A stretch of DNA of 64,000 nucleotides, from positions 1-64,000 of the forward strand of contig JAQERH010000015.1 in the NCBI GenBank assembly GCA_027698105.1, in the 5' to 3' direction. The stretch's first letter is position 1. The number at the start of each line of letters is the position of its first letter. This document shows positions 44,158 to 53,046 of this stretch, in pieces. The notes under the pieces were generated by a model. The model saw only the letters and a list, made by a program, of their open reading frames with translations, ran no database searches and was not told the DNA's origin. The translations under genes and the position numbers were made by a program. This DNA comes from Lachnospiraceae bacterium AM93-12TA. Lineage in GTDB: Bacteria; Bacillota; Clostridia; Lachnospirales; Lachnospiraceae.

Positions 44158-44234
44158 TCAAGGGGCATCCCGCAGCTGGACTGTACATTGAATTGCCAGC
44201 CTGCTTCGGGCGCCCCTTGATCGTGTTTGACACG
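44158..44234. other. Structured intergenic element between pheA and the DUF815 gene
   Basis: Nested complementarity: outer TCAAGGGGC (44158-44166) with GCCCCTTGA (44212-44220), middle CCCG with CGGG, and inner CAGCTGG with CCAGcCTG. The neighbouring small hairpin is CGTGT-TTG-ACACG (44222-44234). There is no T run on either strand, so it is not a standard terminator. It could be a structured leader RNA of the DUF815-ppx-ppk transcript or a dispersed palindromic repeat. Confidence 0.65.
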
Positions 44235-44242
44235 TATTCTCT

Positions 44243-45370
44243 TTAATAATTTCCCAGAATTCTCATGTGGTTCGCCTCTCCGGCAATTCCTTTTAACGCA
44301 TTGATCATATCAGGGTCATCCAGATTTCCCTCTATATCCACAAAGAACCGGTACTCCCAGTTCCTGCCCGGAATAGGCCTGGACTCGATCATACGCATAT
44401 TCAGATGGCTGAATGCAAAATTATTCAGCATGTTGTAGAGCGTTCCGCTCTCGTGAGGAAGCTCAAAGCAGATGCTGACTTTGTCTGCATCCTTGCGGTA
44501 AACCGGCTGCTTTGACAAAATCAAAAACCTGGTAGTGTTTTCCCGGTTGTGATTAATTCCCTCTTCCAGCACCTTGAGGCCGTAAATCTCAGCTGCCGTC
44601 CGGCTGGCCACAGCCGCCTGGCTCTTATCCGCCTCCTCACTGACAGTTCTGGCAGCCACCGCATTATTTTCAACGCTTATCTGGCTCCAGTCCTCCCTGG
44701 CGTTCAGATACTGGCTGGACTGCATCAGCGCCTGGGGATGGGCCAGCACTGTCCTGATATCAGAAAGCTCTGCATCCTGTGTCCCCAGAAGGCAATGGCA
44801 GACCGGCACAAATACCTCAGCCACAATGTAGTTCTCATACTTTAAAAGCAGATCATAGTTGTCTGATACTGCCCCGGCTGAGGAATTCTCAATAGGAAGA
44901 ACTGCGTAATCTGCCCGTCCTTCAAATACAGCCCTGGCCGCATCCTCGAACCGGCGCACATGAAACATGTCTGCCTGCTCGCCAAAGAACTGGATCACTG
45001 CCGCATGGCTGTAGGCGCCCTCCAGCCCCTGGTAGGCGATTCGCACATTTTTCTTCTCAATGTCCTCCACTCTCTGAAAGCCGAAGTCAGAGGCGCTCTG
45101 TACCTGTTCCATCAGACGGTACTGGTAGCGGCGGCTGAGAGTCATCATCTGCAGAAACAGCTCTCCCACTGCCTCCTTCATAAATTCCCCCTCTGCCATC
45201 CCCCTTACAGAAGCAATTTTTTCCTGCTCCCGCTGCGGGTCATAGACCGCCTTTCCTGTCTTTATCTTAAACTCCGCCACATCAGCGCAGAGCTTCATTC
45301 TCTTCTCAAACAGCCTGACAAATTCTGTATCAATGCTGTCCAGCTGCTTCCTGATCTCCTGTAAGTCCAT
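44243..45370 (-). CDS. pheA: Bifunctional chorismate mutase/prephenate dehydratase
   Basis: A 375 aa fused enzyme that converts chorismate to phenylpyruvate. It has an AroQ-type chorismate mutase (1-85, MDLQEIRKQLDSIDTEFVRLF), prephenate dehydratase (about 105-285, with AYQGLEGAYSHAA, PIENSSAGAV and the NHNRENTTRFLIL signature) and a C-terminal ACT domain (SICFELPHESGTLYNML and ESRPIPGRNWEYRFFVD) for phenylalanine feedback. The ATG at 45370 has GGAGAG upstream and overlaps plsC by 41 nt. Confidence 0.97.
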   Translation of the reverse strand: MDLQEIRKQLDSIDTEFVRLFEKRMKLCADVAEFKIKTGKAVYDPQREQEKIASVRGMAEGEFMKEAVGELFLQMMTLSRRYQYRLMEQVQSASDFGFQRVEDIEKKNVRIAYQGLEGAYSHAAVIQFFGEQADMFHVRRFEDAARAVFEGRADYAVLPIENSSAGAVSDNYDLLLKYENYIVAEVFVPVCHCLLGTQDAELSDIRTVLAHPQALMQSSQYLNAREDWSQISVENNAVAARTVSEEADKSQAAVASRTAAEIYGLKVLEEGINHNRENTTRFLILSKQPVYRKDADKVSICFELPHESGTLYNMLNNFAFSHLNMRMIESRPIPGRNWEYRFFVDIEGNLDDPDMINALKGIAGEANHMRILGNY

Positions 45371-46100
45371 GCTGTTCTCTCTCCAACATCTCAAGTATTC
45401 TGTCCCTTGTATAAGCTCCTGGGAACTTTTTCTGTTCCGGCGGAAGCTCCTTCACGAAAAACGGCTCTCCAAACTCAATGGTCACCCGTGCAGGCCGGAT
45501 AAAAGGAAGATGTTTTTCAAATACGTCTGCTGTTCCGGTAATGGCCACCGGAATCACGGGACATCCTGTCTTCTCTGCTATCTTTAAGCTTCCCTCTTTA
45601 AAAGGCAGAAGATCCGTTTCCTTCTCATTTCTGTTTCTTGTTCCCTCCGGGAAAATCCAGATGGATACACCATGCTTAATCTTATCGATTCCCTGGAGGA
45701 TGGTCTTTAAACCTTCCTTCACATTCTGTCTGTCCATAAACAGGCAGTTCACCTGCACCATCCACTGGGATAAAAGCGGTATTTTTAACATCTCCTTCTT
45801 AGCCACAAAGCCCAGAAGTCCTGGAACTGTCGTATAGCCTACCAGAATGTCAAAATAGCTTCTGTGGTTTCCCACATAAAGCACCGGCGTATCAGACGGA
45901 ATATGCTCCGCCCCCTTCACAGTCACCTTCACTCCCGCAGTCTTAAGAATTACGGAAAAGGCGCGTCTTACAATATTTAAGCTCTTCCACTCCGCCGTCT
46001 CCCAGTCTGTCTTCCCCAGTCTCTTCAGCTGGAATAAAACACCTGAAAAAAACAGCAAAAAGCCGATCACAAAGCTTGCTACTAGTATCAATCTTATCAT
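45330..46100 (-). CDS. plsC: 1-acyl-sn-glycerol-3-phosphate acyltransferase
   Basis: A 256 aa acyltransferase that makes phosphatidic acid. It has one N-terminal membrane segment and the catalytic NHRSYFDILV (H-x4-D). WIFPEGTRNRNEKETDLLPFKEG and VIPVAITGTADVFEK follow. AGAGGTG precedes the ATG. It is transcribed with pheA from the 46124-46152 promoter; that pairing is unusual metabolically and may only reflect gene packing. Confidence 0.94.
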   Translation of the reverse strand: MIRLILVASFVIGFLLFFSGVLFQLKRLGKTDWETAEWKSLNIVRRAFSVILKTAGVKVTVKGAEHIPSDTPVLYVGNHRSYFDILVGYTTVPGLLGFVAKKEMLKIPLLSQWMVQVNCLFMDRQNVKEGLKTILQGIDKIKHGVSIWIFPEGTRNRNEKETDLLPFKEGSLKIAEKTGCPVIPVAITGTADVFEKHLPFIRPARVTIEFGEPFFVKELPPEQKKFPGAYTRDRILEMLEREQHGLTGDQEAAGQH

Positions 46101-46123
46101 GTTGTCACCTCTCTGTCCTACCT

Positions 46124-46152
46124 ATTATATAGAAAGGAGGGCGCAAATACAA
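46124..46152 (-). promoter_or_regulatory. Sigma-A promoter of plsC-pheA
   Basis: TTGTAT (46152-46147) and perfect TATAAT (46129-46124) with a 17-nt spacer on the minus strand, 24 nt before the plsC start codon. Confidence 0.8.
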
Positions 46153-46231
46153 GTCAGAAATGTGTAAAAGTGGGGGAAATATAGGGGAAGGGTGGAAAGT
46201 TTTCCTCGTGCATAGGTGGTTTCTGATTTTT

Positions 46232-47761
46232 CTACAGAAGTGGCGACAGCAGCCTGCTGCACTGTTCTTTGAACCGAGTGACAAGACCTCTGGCCTCGTA
46301 CAGCTCCCTGGTGATTTCCCGGCAGGATTCCAGATCGTTTACAAAGATTTCCTCCATCTGCTCTGTGATTTTCTGATTGTATATCACTGCATTGACCTCA
46401 AAATTCAGTTCAAAACTCCGGATATCCATATTGGCTGTGCCGTAACAGCACACCTGACCGTCGACACAGACACCTTTCGCATGGAGAAATCCATTTTCAT
46501 AGGTAAAACATCTGGCCCCTGCCCGCAGCAGATCCCCCACATAGGAGTAGGTCGCCCAGTAGACAAAGGGATGATCCGGCTTGCAGGGAATCATAAGCCT
46601 CACCTCCACCCCGGATCGGGCTGCAATCTGCAGCGCCGACAGGACGGCGTCATCCGGCACAAAATACGGGGTCTGAATATAAATATGCTTCCTGGCCTGG
46701 TGAAACAATTCCAGGTAATTATCACGAATCTGGCGGTACATCGTGTCCGGCCCGCTGGCAATGATCTGGATTCCCACTTCTGGAATATGAACGCAGGAAA
46801 CCTTTCCAGAAGCATCCTTCATCTGCGGCCGGTCTGTAGGAATATGCAGTTCAAAATACCGGGCATCCTGAAACAGATTCTCCCCCACCGCATAATTCCA
46901 GTCCAGGGCAAAGCGGATCTGAAGGCTCAGGACAGCCTCCCCTCCCAGCTTCAGGTGAGTATCCCGCCAGTAGCCGAATTTTGGATCCTTTGATACATAT
47001 TCCCGACCAATATTAAAGCCTCCTACATAGCCCCAGCGGCCGTCAATGACCACAATTTTTCTATGGTTTCTATAGTTTACTCTCAGATTCAGGCGCCCCA
47101 GTACCGGCGGGAAAAAGATTCCCACCTGAACGCCTGCCTGTTTCAGGGTTTCCCATCTGCTGCCCGGCATGAAACGGCCCCCCATTCCATCGGCCAGAAT
47201 TCTCACCTGCACTCCCTCTCCTGCCTTCCTGATCAGGATGGGCGCAATGGAATCAAACACCTCATCATTTTTGATGATGTAATACTCCATGTGAATGTAT
47301 TCCTCTGCCTTCTCCAGCTCACAGCGCAGATCCTGGAACTTATCCTCCCCGTCCGTAAAAATCTGCACCTTGTTATTCATGGTGAGAACACTTCCTGACG
47401 TGTCCAGGTTGTAGAGTACCAGCGGCTCGTAATCATCTGCCAGATCCCCCAGCAGAGCCAGATCCCTGCTTTTAATACAGTCCTCCTGCAGCTTCGCCGG
47501 GCAGTTCAGCCGATCCTCCACCTCCTTAATCCGGAACATCCTGTTCTTCTTGAAATCCTGACAGAACAGCAGATAAAAAATAATTCCAAACACCGGGATA
47601 AAGTTCAGGGCTAACAGCCAGGCCCAGACTGTCCGCGGATCTCTGCGCTGAAAGAACACAATTCCCACTGACATCAAAAGGTTCACGAATATCAGGTGTT
47701 CCGGAATCCAGTCCCACACAGCAGAAACGGTTTCCACAACCACATTAAACAGATCTGGCAT
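46232..47761 (-). CDS. cls: Cardiolipin synthase
   Basis: A 509 aa phospholipase-D-superfamily enzyme with two N-terminal membrane helices. It carries two HKD motifs, NHRKIVVIDGRWGYVGGFN in the first half and LHAKGVCVDGQVCCYGTANMD in the second. It condenses two phosphatidylglycerols to cardiolipin. It lies 39 nt after the DUF4250 gene, probably at the end of the dinB transcript. Confidence 0.96.
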   Translation of the reverse strand: MPDLFNVVVETVSAVWDWIPEHLIFVNLLMSVGIVFFQRRDPRTVWAWLLALNFIPVFGIIFYLLFCQDFKKNRMFRIKEVEDRLNCPAKLQEDCIKSRDLALLGDLADDYEPLVLYNLDTSGSVLTMNNKVQIFTDGEDKFQDLRCELEKAEEYIHMEYYIIKNDEVFDSIAPILIRKAGEGVQVRILADGMGGRFMPGSRWETLKQAGVQVGIFFPPVLGRLNLRVNYRNHRKIVVIDGRWGYVGGFNIGREYVSKDPKFGYWRDTHLKLGGEAVLSLQIRFALDWNYAVGENLFQDARYFELHIPTDRPQMKDASGKVSCVHIPEVGIQIIASGPDTMYRQIRDNYLELFHQARKHIYIQTPYFVPDDAVLSALQIAARSGVEVRLMIPCKPDHPFVYWATYSYVGDLLRAGARCFTYENGFLHAKGVCVDGQVCCYGTANMDIRSFELNFEVNAVIYNQKITEQMEEIFVNDLESCREITRELYEARGLVTRFKEQCSRLLSPLL

Positions 47762-47800
47762 CTCTCCGCCCCCTTTCCTTCCCGGTGAAACCTTCCCTGT

Positions 47801-47980
47801 TTACCGGAACTGATTGTTCTCCGCCTGATACGTATAGCCTGCAGCTGCCAGCCTCTCCTCGATCTCCTTCTGGTCTGCATCAAAAGCCCGGCACAGCTCC
47901 TCCAGGCTGTCATAGCTGTCTCTTAACTGGGTATTAATAAAGCTTAAACACATAATCGGGTCCTTTGGTATCTTCTGCAT
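47801..47980 (-). CDS. DUF4250 small protein
   Basis: A 59 aa protein beginning MQKIPKDPIMCLSFINTQLR and ending in QAENNQFR, which matches the DUF4250 family common in Clostridia. A perfect AGGAGG lies 8 nt before the ATG. The fold is probably a small helical domain; its function is unknown. It starts 2 nt after the stop of the 79 aa gene, so the pair is co-translated. Confidence 0.85.
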   Translation of the reverse strand: MQKIPKDPIMCLSFINTQLRDSYDSLEELCRAFDADQKEIEERLAAAGYTYQAENNQFR

Positions 47981-47982
47981 TT

Positions 47983-48222
47983 TTATTCCTCCTCATCAAA
48001 TTCTACTGTCACATAGTAGCCTCTGGCATTTTCCTCGATTTTTTTCACCGTTCCATGATCCGCCTTCAGACGGTTATTTAAGCGGAACAGCCCTGACATG
48101 GCCACTGCCGGCTCAATCATGTAATTGACATTAAACGGAGTCACTGACTCGCTGACCTCCACCACCTGGCCTTCCTCCACCAGGCCTGGACGTTCCATTT
48201 TAAATACAATCTCTCTTTTCAT
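47983..48222 (-). CDS. Small conserved-looking protein of unknown function
   Basis: A 79 aa protein (MKREIVFKMERPGLVEEGQV ... VTVEFDEEE). The pattern is mostly beta-strand, with a GTVKKIEENARGYYVTVEF segment near the C-terminus, suggesting a small beta-barrel. No family was recognised. It lies 26 nt after the polymerase IV gene and 2 nt before the DUF4250 gene. Clean operon spacing supports it as a real gene. Confidence 0.75.
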   Translation of the reverse strand: MKREIVFKMERPGLVEEGQVVEVSESVTPFNVNYMIEPAVAMSGLFRLNNRLKADHGTVKKIEENARGYYVTVEFDEEE

Positions 48223-48248
48223 CCTTCTCTTTCATCTGCTTTCTGATT

Positions 48249-49541
48249 CTATTCGATTTCAATATCCTTATAGTCCAGCTTCTTCTCCGCCCGGACCTCC
48301 CGGCCCGCCATGTGGGCCACTGGCTTTTCCAGAAAGGAAGCGCGCATCACGGCCCCGCTTCCAAACTTTGTCCGGATGGCGTCCACCGCCTGATCCAGCC
48401 GCTCCAGCTTCTCGTACTTTTCCCCCTCGAAAATATTCATCTGGCGGGCACAGCCCTCCTCCTTAATCCGGCTGGTGGAAATACCCAGCAGACGGATGGC
48501 AGTTCCGTCCCACAGTTCCTCAAACAGGCGGCAGGCCTCCCTGTAAATCTCCTCTGTAATATTCGTAGGCGTCTCAAACACTGCCTGATGAGAGACAGAA
48601 TGCAGATCTGTGTTCTTAATCGTCACAGAAATCCCCTCTGCCTTTACATGACCGGCCCGAAGCCGCCGCCCCACCGTCTCTGCCAGGGAAAGCAGCACAA
48701 TCCTGGCTGTCCCTTCATCCGTCACGTCAAATGGAATCGTGGTACTGTTTCCGTAATTCTTATTTTCCGCCTCCTCCGTCTCAATGACTCCGGCGTCCCT
48801 GCCATTGGCAAAATTCCAGATTACCTCCCCGTGCTTCTTCAAATGGCTTTTAAGAAGCTCCGGATCTGTCTTTGCCAGGTCACCGATGGTACGGATTCCC
48901 AGCCGTTTCAGGCTGCTCTCTGTAGATCCTCCTACGAAAAACAGCTCCCGCACTGGAAGAGGCCACATTTTCTCCGGAATCTCCTCTGGAAATAAGGTGT
49001 GAACCAGGTTGGGCTTCTTAAAATCCGATGCCATTTTCGCCAGCAGCTTGTTGGTAGAAATACCAATATTAACCGTAAAACCCAGCTCCTTAAAAATCCG
49101 CTCCCTGATTTTCTCAGCCGCCTCCCTCGGAGGGCCGAACAGTCTTTCCATTCCAGTCATATTCATAAAGGCCTCGTCAATACTGTACTGCTCCACCTCC
49201 GGAGAATATTCCTTCAGAATTCTCATAAAGGCCTCCGAAGACTGCTTGTACAGATGATAATTGGCCGGAACCAGCTTAAGATTCGGGCACTTCCGTCTGG
49301 CCTCCAGAATAGACTCTCCCGTGCGGACACCGTATCCCTTGGCAGACTGAGACTTGGCCAGAATAATCCCCCGCCTGGCCTGCCGATCCCCGCCTACGGC
49401 GCACAGCTCATCTCTCAAATCCTTTTTCGCCCCCAGCTCCCGGATCCGGTATACTGCCTCCCAGGAGAGAAAAGCACTGTTTACATCTACATGAAAAATC
49501 ACAGACGATTTATGTTCACCGTCTTCCTTCAAACTGCTCAC
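48249..49541 (-). CDS. dinB: DNA polymerase IV (Y-family, DinB/ImuB-like)
   Basis: A 430 aa translesion polymerase. Catalytic carboxylates are visible in FHVDVNSAFLSWEA and QYSIDEAFMNMTG. RRGIILAKSQSAKGYGVRTGE forms the finger region and NIGISTNKLLAKMASDFKKP the palm. The little-finger domain and a clamp-binding-like C-terminal region (QMNIFE) follow. The GTG at 49541 is the longest start but has a poor RBS; initiation a few codons later is possible. No LexA box was recognised upstream. Confidence 0.93.
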   Translation of the reverse strand: MSSLKEDGEHKSSVIFHVDVNSAFLSWEAVYRIRELGAKKDLRDELCAVGGDRQARRGIILAKSQSAKGYGVRTGESILEARRKCPNLKLVPANYHLYKQSSEAFMRILKEYSPEVEQYSIDEAFMNMTGMERLFGPPREAAEKIRERIFKELGFTVNIGISTNKLLAKMASDFKKPNLVHTLFPEEIPEKMWPLPVRELFFVGGSTESSLKRLGIRTIGDLAKTDPELLKSHLKKHGEVIWNFANGRDAGVIETEEAENKNYGNSTTIPFDVTDEGTARIVLLSLAETVGRRLRAGHVKAEGISVTIKNTDLHSVSHQAVFETPTNITEEIYREACRLFEELWDGTAIRLLGISTSRIKEEGCARQMNIFEGEKYEKLERLDQAVDAIRTKFGSGAVMRASFLEKPVAHMAGREVRAEKKLDYKDIEIE

Positions 49542-49718
49542 CTCACATCCAGACCGATTTCCTGCCTATTTCAGCTATCCTCTATTGTACCATTCTTTGG
49601 GCTGGAAATAACAGATCTTTTTCTTAATCTTTTCTGACTCCCATGGCCAACACATGAATACAAAATCTTTTCTTACATTATTGCAAACAGGTAAAGCCTG
49701 CAGTTTTTAACATTCTGC

Positions 49719-49747
49719 TTGCGCCTACAATCCCTTTGACTTATACT
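49719..49747 (+). promoter_or_regulatory. Predicted promoter of nhaC
   Basis: TTGCGC (49719-49724) and TATACT (49742-49747) with a 17-nt spacer, 53 nt upstream of the start codon. The rest of the 49542-49800 divergent region shows nothing else clear. Confidence 0.5.
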
Positions 49748-49800
49748 TAACATGGCTTTCCCCTTCTGGAAACATAAAATTTTCAATGGAGATTATAATT

Positions 49801-51120
49801 ATGATAGAAACCCTTGTGCTGGCCGGTTTTCTCGGCTGCCTGATCCTGTGTCTGGCAGCTGGATTTTCCCTTGTGTACGCCCTTCTCGGAGGACTGATTC
49901 TGTTTTGCGGATACGCCCTGTATCGGAATATCAGCGTAAAAGATATTATCCGCCTGCTCTGTATCGGCGTCAAAAAATCCGGAAATATTCTGATTATTTT
50001 TGCCCTGATTGGATTTCTCACAGCCCTGTGGCGGGCCTGCGGAACCATTCCTTTTATTGTTTACTATGGCATGAAAATTATGAATCCTGCTTTTTTTGTC
50101 ATATCCGTGTTTCTTTTGTGCTGTCTGGTTTCCTTTCTCATGGGTACTTCCTTCGGAACAGCCAGCACGGTAGGCGTGATCTGCATGATTCTGGCAAAAT
50201 TAAACGGCATTTCCCCTGCTCTTACGGGAGGAGCCGTCCTCTCCGGCATCTTCTTCGGAGACCGCTGCTCTCCCATGTCCTCCAGCGCCAGTCTGGTGGC
50301 CTCCTTTACGGAGACAAATCTCTATGACAATATCAGGCGAATGTTTATCTCCTGTATTCTGCCATTTTTCCTGACCTGCCTTCTGTATCTGGTACTTGGA
50401 AAAGGCGGAGGAAGCGCTTCCGGCACAGAAGCTCTGATGGCAGAATTTCCCAGGATGTTTGCCCTTCCCTGGTACACTGCCGTCCCTGCCATTGTAATTC
50501 TTGTCTTCTGCATGATGAAATGGGATGTAAAGGCAGTCATGGCCTTAAGCGCCGGGCTTAGCTTCCTGCTGTGCCTCTTCACCCAGCAGATGGAACTGCC
50601 TGCTGTCCTTGCCACTATGGTGTCCGGATTCCATCCGGAAGGCGACAGCGAACTGATCCCTCTCATTTCCGGCGGCGGCTTCCTTTCCATGGTTGAAGTG
50701 AGTCTGATTGTCATGATCTCCTCCTCTTACCTGGGACTGTTAGACGAAACAGGCCTTTTAACCAGTATTCAGAGCCTGATCCGGAAACTGTCCGGCAAGC
50801 TGGGGCGCTTTCCGGCAGTCTGTGTGGCCAGCATTGTCACTTCCATGTTCAGCTGTAACCAGACGCTGGCCTCCATGCTGACCTGTGAGCTGTGCAAAGG
50901 GGAGTATGAGAGTCCGGAGGATCTGGCCCTGGATCTGGAAGACTCTGTCATCGTTCTGGCAGCCCTGATTCCCTGGTCCATCGCAGGTTCCGTCCCGCTG
51001 GCGGCCATCGGCGCCAGCGCTGTAAGCTTCTTCTTTGCTTTTTATCTCTACCTGCTTCCACTGTACCGATGCGTACAGGAATGGGTAAAAAACCACAGAA
51101 AACGCGCCTCAGCTGTCTGA
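49801..51120 (+). CDS. nhaC: Na+/H+ antiporter, NhaC family
   Basis: A 439 aa transporter with about 11 membrane segments. SFLMGTSFGTASTVGVICM, GAVLSGIFFGDRCSPMSSSASL and TSMFSCNQTLASMLTCELC are typical of NhaC. It exchanges Na+ (or in relatives malate/lactate) for H+. The ATG at 49801 has GGAG 9 nt upstream; an in-frame ATG at 49786 is less likely because it overlaps that RBS. It is monocistronic, and its terminator begins within the last codons. Confidence 0.92.
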   Translation: MIETLVLAGFLGCLILCLAAGFSLVYALLGGLILFCGYALYRNISVKDIIRLLCIGVKKSGNILIIFALIGFLTALWRACGTIPFIVYYGMKIMNPAFFVISVFLLCCLVSFLMGTSFGTASTVGVICMILAKLNGISPALTGGAVLSGIFFGDRCSPMSSSASLVASFTETNLYDNIRRMFISCILPFFLTCLLYLVLGKGGGSASGTEALMAEFPRMFALPWYTAVPAIVILVFCMMKWDVKAVMALSAGLSFLLCLFTQQMELPAVLATMVSGFHPEGDSELIPLISGGGFLSMVEVSLIVMISSSYLGLLDETGLLTSIQSLIRKLSGKLGRFPAVCVASIVTSMFSCNQTLASMLTCELCKGEYESPEDLALDLEDSVIVLAALIPWSIAGSVPLAAIGASAVSFFFAFYLYLLPLYRCVQEWVKNHRKRASAV

Positions 51121-51143
51121 AATGACGGCTAAGACGCGTTTTT
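51099..51143 (+). terminator. Intrinsic terminator overlapping the nhaC stop codon
   Basis: AAAACGCG-CCTCAGC pairs with GCTAAGA-CGCGTTTT with two mismatches, followed by T5. The nhaC stop codon (51118-51120) sits in the loop region. Confidence 0.8.
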
Positions 51144-51171
51144 GATGTTCTGAAAAATATTAATACGATAT

Positions 51172-51645
51172 TTACCGGAAAATCTCAGGATATTCCTGTT
51201 TAAGAAATGCCAGGAAGGCCTCACAGCCTTCCACAATATCATCGTAGGTCAGGTCAAAATTGCCTGTATACCAGGGATCTGCGATATCTCTGGGATTCGA
51301 TGAAAAATCTAACAGCCGGTGCATCTTCCCCTCCGGGTCGCCGCCGGCAATCCGGCGCATATTAGAAAGATTTCGCTCCTCCATTCCCAGAAGATAATCG
51401 TAGTCCTCATAGTCCTGCCGCTTCATCTGAACCGCATATTTTCCAGCTGTGGAAATACCGCAGGCTTTAAGCTTCTCCCTGGTTCCCCGGTGAACCGGAT
51501 TTCCAAGCTCCTCCGCGCTGGTAGCAGCGGAGGCAATATAAAACTTTGAGGCCAGGCCGCGTCTGGCTGCCATGTCCTTCAGGATAAACTCTGCCATGGG
51601 AGAACGGCAGATGTTGCCCAGGCACAAAAAAAGTACCTTAATCAT
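51172..51645 (-). CDS. Low-molecular-weight protein tyrosine phosphatase
   Basis: A 157 aa phosphatase with the C-x5-R loop CLGNICRSPMAE (nucleophile C8, C13 and R14) and the catalytic aspartate in DIADPWYTGNFDLTY. The family dephosphorylates tyrosine on proteins and sometimes arginine. The mobile element's integrase end begins immediately upstream of its start codon, so its native promoter may have been displaced. Confidence 0.94.
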   Translation of the reverse strand: MIKVLFLCLGNICRSPMAEFILKDMAARRGLASKFYIASAATSAEELGNPVHRGTREKLKACGISTAGKYAVQMKRQDYEDYDYLLGMEERNLSNMRRIAGGDPEGKMHRLLDFSSNPRDIADPWYTGNFDLTYDDIVEGCEAFLAFLKQEYPEIFR

Positions 51646-51713
51646 GCATTTTTACCTCTTTATAAGTGTTTATAAGTCTATTTTTTATATAACTTGCACA
51701 ATAAAATCAAGTC

Positions 51714-51764
51714 ATTGGCGACGTAAAACTACGTCACTATACATAGGTTTTTAAGCAATTGGCG
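51714..51764. repeat. Integrase-end repeats (possible arm-type sites)
   Basis: ATTGGCG occurs twice as a direct repeat (51714-51720 and 51758-51764), and GACGTA-AAAC-TACGTC forms a hairpin at 51720-51735. They lie between the integrase stop and the phosphatase gene, where the element end is expected. Confidence 0.45.
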
Positions 51765-51824
51765 TACTAAATGGGGTACCACAGCATGGATTTTTGCCCC
51801 ATCCGTACCGCCTGTATATGCTTT

Positions 51825-53021
51825 TTACCCGAATCTTCTCAAGTTTTCCTGCTTTGTCTGTCCACCGCTGAAAGCTACAATCTGCGCCATGGATTCTTCA
51901 GCTTTTTCGTAGCTGTTATGGGTGTAAACATTCAAAGTGACGCTGGCATCAGAATGCCCCATCAGATACTGCAGGCTTTTTAAATCCATACCTGCGTTTG
52001 CCATGTTTGTACAAAATGTGTGTCGGAATACATGAGGTGTGATACGTGGAAGCGGAATGATATTTTCTTCATTGTACTTCTCGCACAGCCTCTGCACTAC
52101 TTTCTGGACGTGCATGGCTACCTTTGGATTACCATTCTTGTCCAGTAAAATAAATCCGGCGTATCCGTCTATCATGACTTCCTTTTTCTGTTTCTTTCGG
52201 TTGGAAAGAATGTTGTAGAAACTCTCATAGACTTCATCGCTCATTGGTATGTAGCGACAGCCACATTCCGTTTTTGTTTTCTCAATATAGCGTTTTCCAT
52301 CCTGTGTTCTGACCAGCTGATGATCCACACGGATTCTTCTGCGGTCAAAATCCAGATCTGCAATTGTCAGTCCGCAAAGCTCACTGATTCGCATTCCTGT
52401 TCCAAGCAGTATCTTGATTTCATCCAGATATCTGCAGAAGTACTTGTCATTCTTTGTGAACTCCAGAAACTGCTCCTGCTGCTTTGGGGACAGTGCAACT
52501 CGTTTCTGTGTGTTGTTCGGGATAATATCCAAGCGGAACTCAAAAGGATTCCTGCGGATAATATCCTCGGTGTAAGCCATCTGAAAGGCCGGTTTTACCA
52601 CACCACGGATACTTGCAATGGTGCTGTAGGAATAACCGTCATCATAAAGCTTGATAAACCACAGCTTTGCATCTGACATTTTGATGTCACGAATAATTCT
52701 CTGACCGAAAGGCTCTTTCTTCACAACACTCATCACAAACTTGTATCCTGTGGTTGTATTGTAGCGGACACCACGCTTCAGGCTGATGTAACGCTCCAGC
52801 AACTGAATCACTGTGATTTCGCCTCCGGCATAGTCAATCCCTTCGTGACGCAGCAATTTGATTTCATCTTCTTTCTGACGAAGCTTCATCAAATCCATGT
52901 CATAGATGGAACGACGCTTTTTATTGGCATCTGTGTAACGGAATTCATACATTCCGTTTTTTCTTTGGCTCTCTCCTGTACGTAAAATACGTCCTTTGTT
53001 ATCTCTTCTTTTTTCAGACAT
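51825..53021 (-). CDS. int: Tyrosine recombinase/integrase, Tn916 type
   Basis: A 398 aa integrase that inserts and excises the element. It has an N-terminal arm-binding domain (SEKRRDNKGRILRTGESQRK), a SAM-like core-binding domain and the catalytic domain with R211 (GTGMRISEL), a Lys around 250, H330 and R333 (HVFRHTF), H356 and nucleophile Y366 (NVYTH). The residues are complete, so it is probably active. The ATG at 53021 has AAAGGAG 7 nt upstream; an open extension upstream covers the xis-int hairpin and is unlikely to be translated. It is the outermost gene, as usual for the family. Confidence 0.95.
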   Translation of the reverse strand: MSEKRRDNKGRILRTGESQRKNGMYEFRYTDANKKRRSIYDMDLMKLRQKEDEIKLLRHEGIDYAGGEITVIQLLERYISLKRGVRYNTTTGYKFVMSVVKKEPFGQRIIRDIKMSDAKLWFIKLYDDGYSYSTIASIRGVVKPAFQMAYTEDIIRRNPFEFRLDIIPNNTQKRVALSPKQQEQFLEFTKNDKYFCRYLDEIKILLGTGMRISELCGLTIADLDFDRRRIRVDHQLVRTQDGKRYIEKTKTECGCRYIPMSDEVYESFYNILSNRKKQKKEVMIDGYAGFILLDKNGNPKVAMHVQKVVQRLCEKYNEENIIPLPRITPHVFRHTFCTNMANAGMDLKSLQYLMGHSDASVTLNVYTHNSYEKAEESMAQIVAFSGGQTKQENLRRFG

Positions 53022-53046
53022 ATTCAATCTCCTTTCTGATATGAAA

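Noticed and set aside
47692..47913. 73-codon open frame on the minus strand upstream of cls
   Set aside because: It overlaps both DUF4250 and cls in another frame. The DUF4250 gene with its AGGAGG explains the region.
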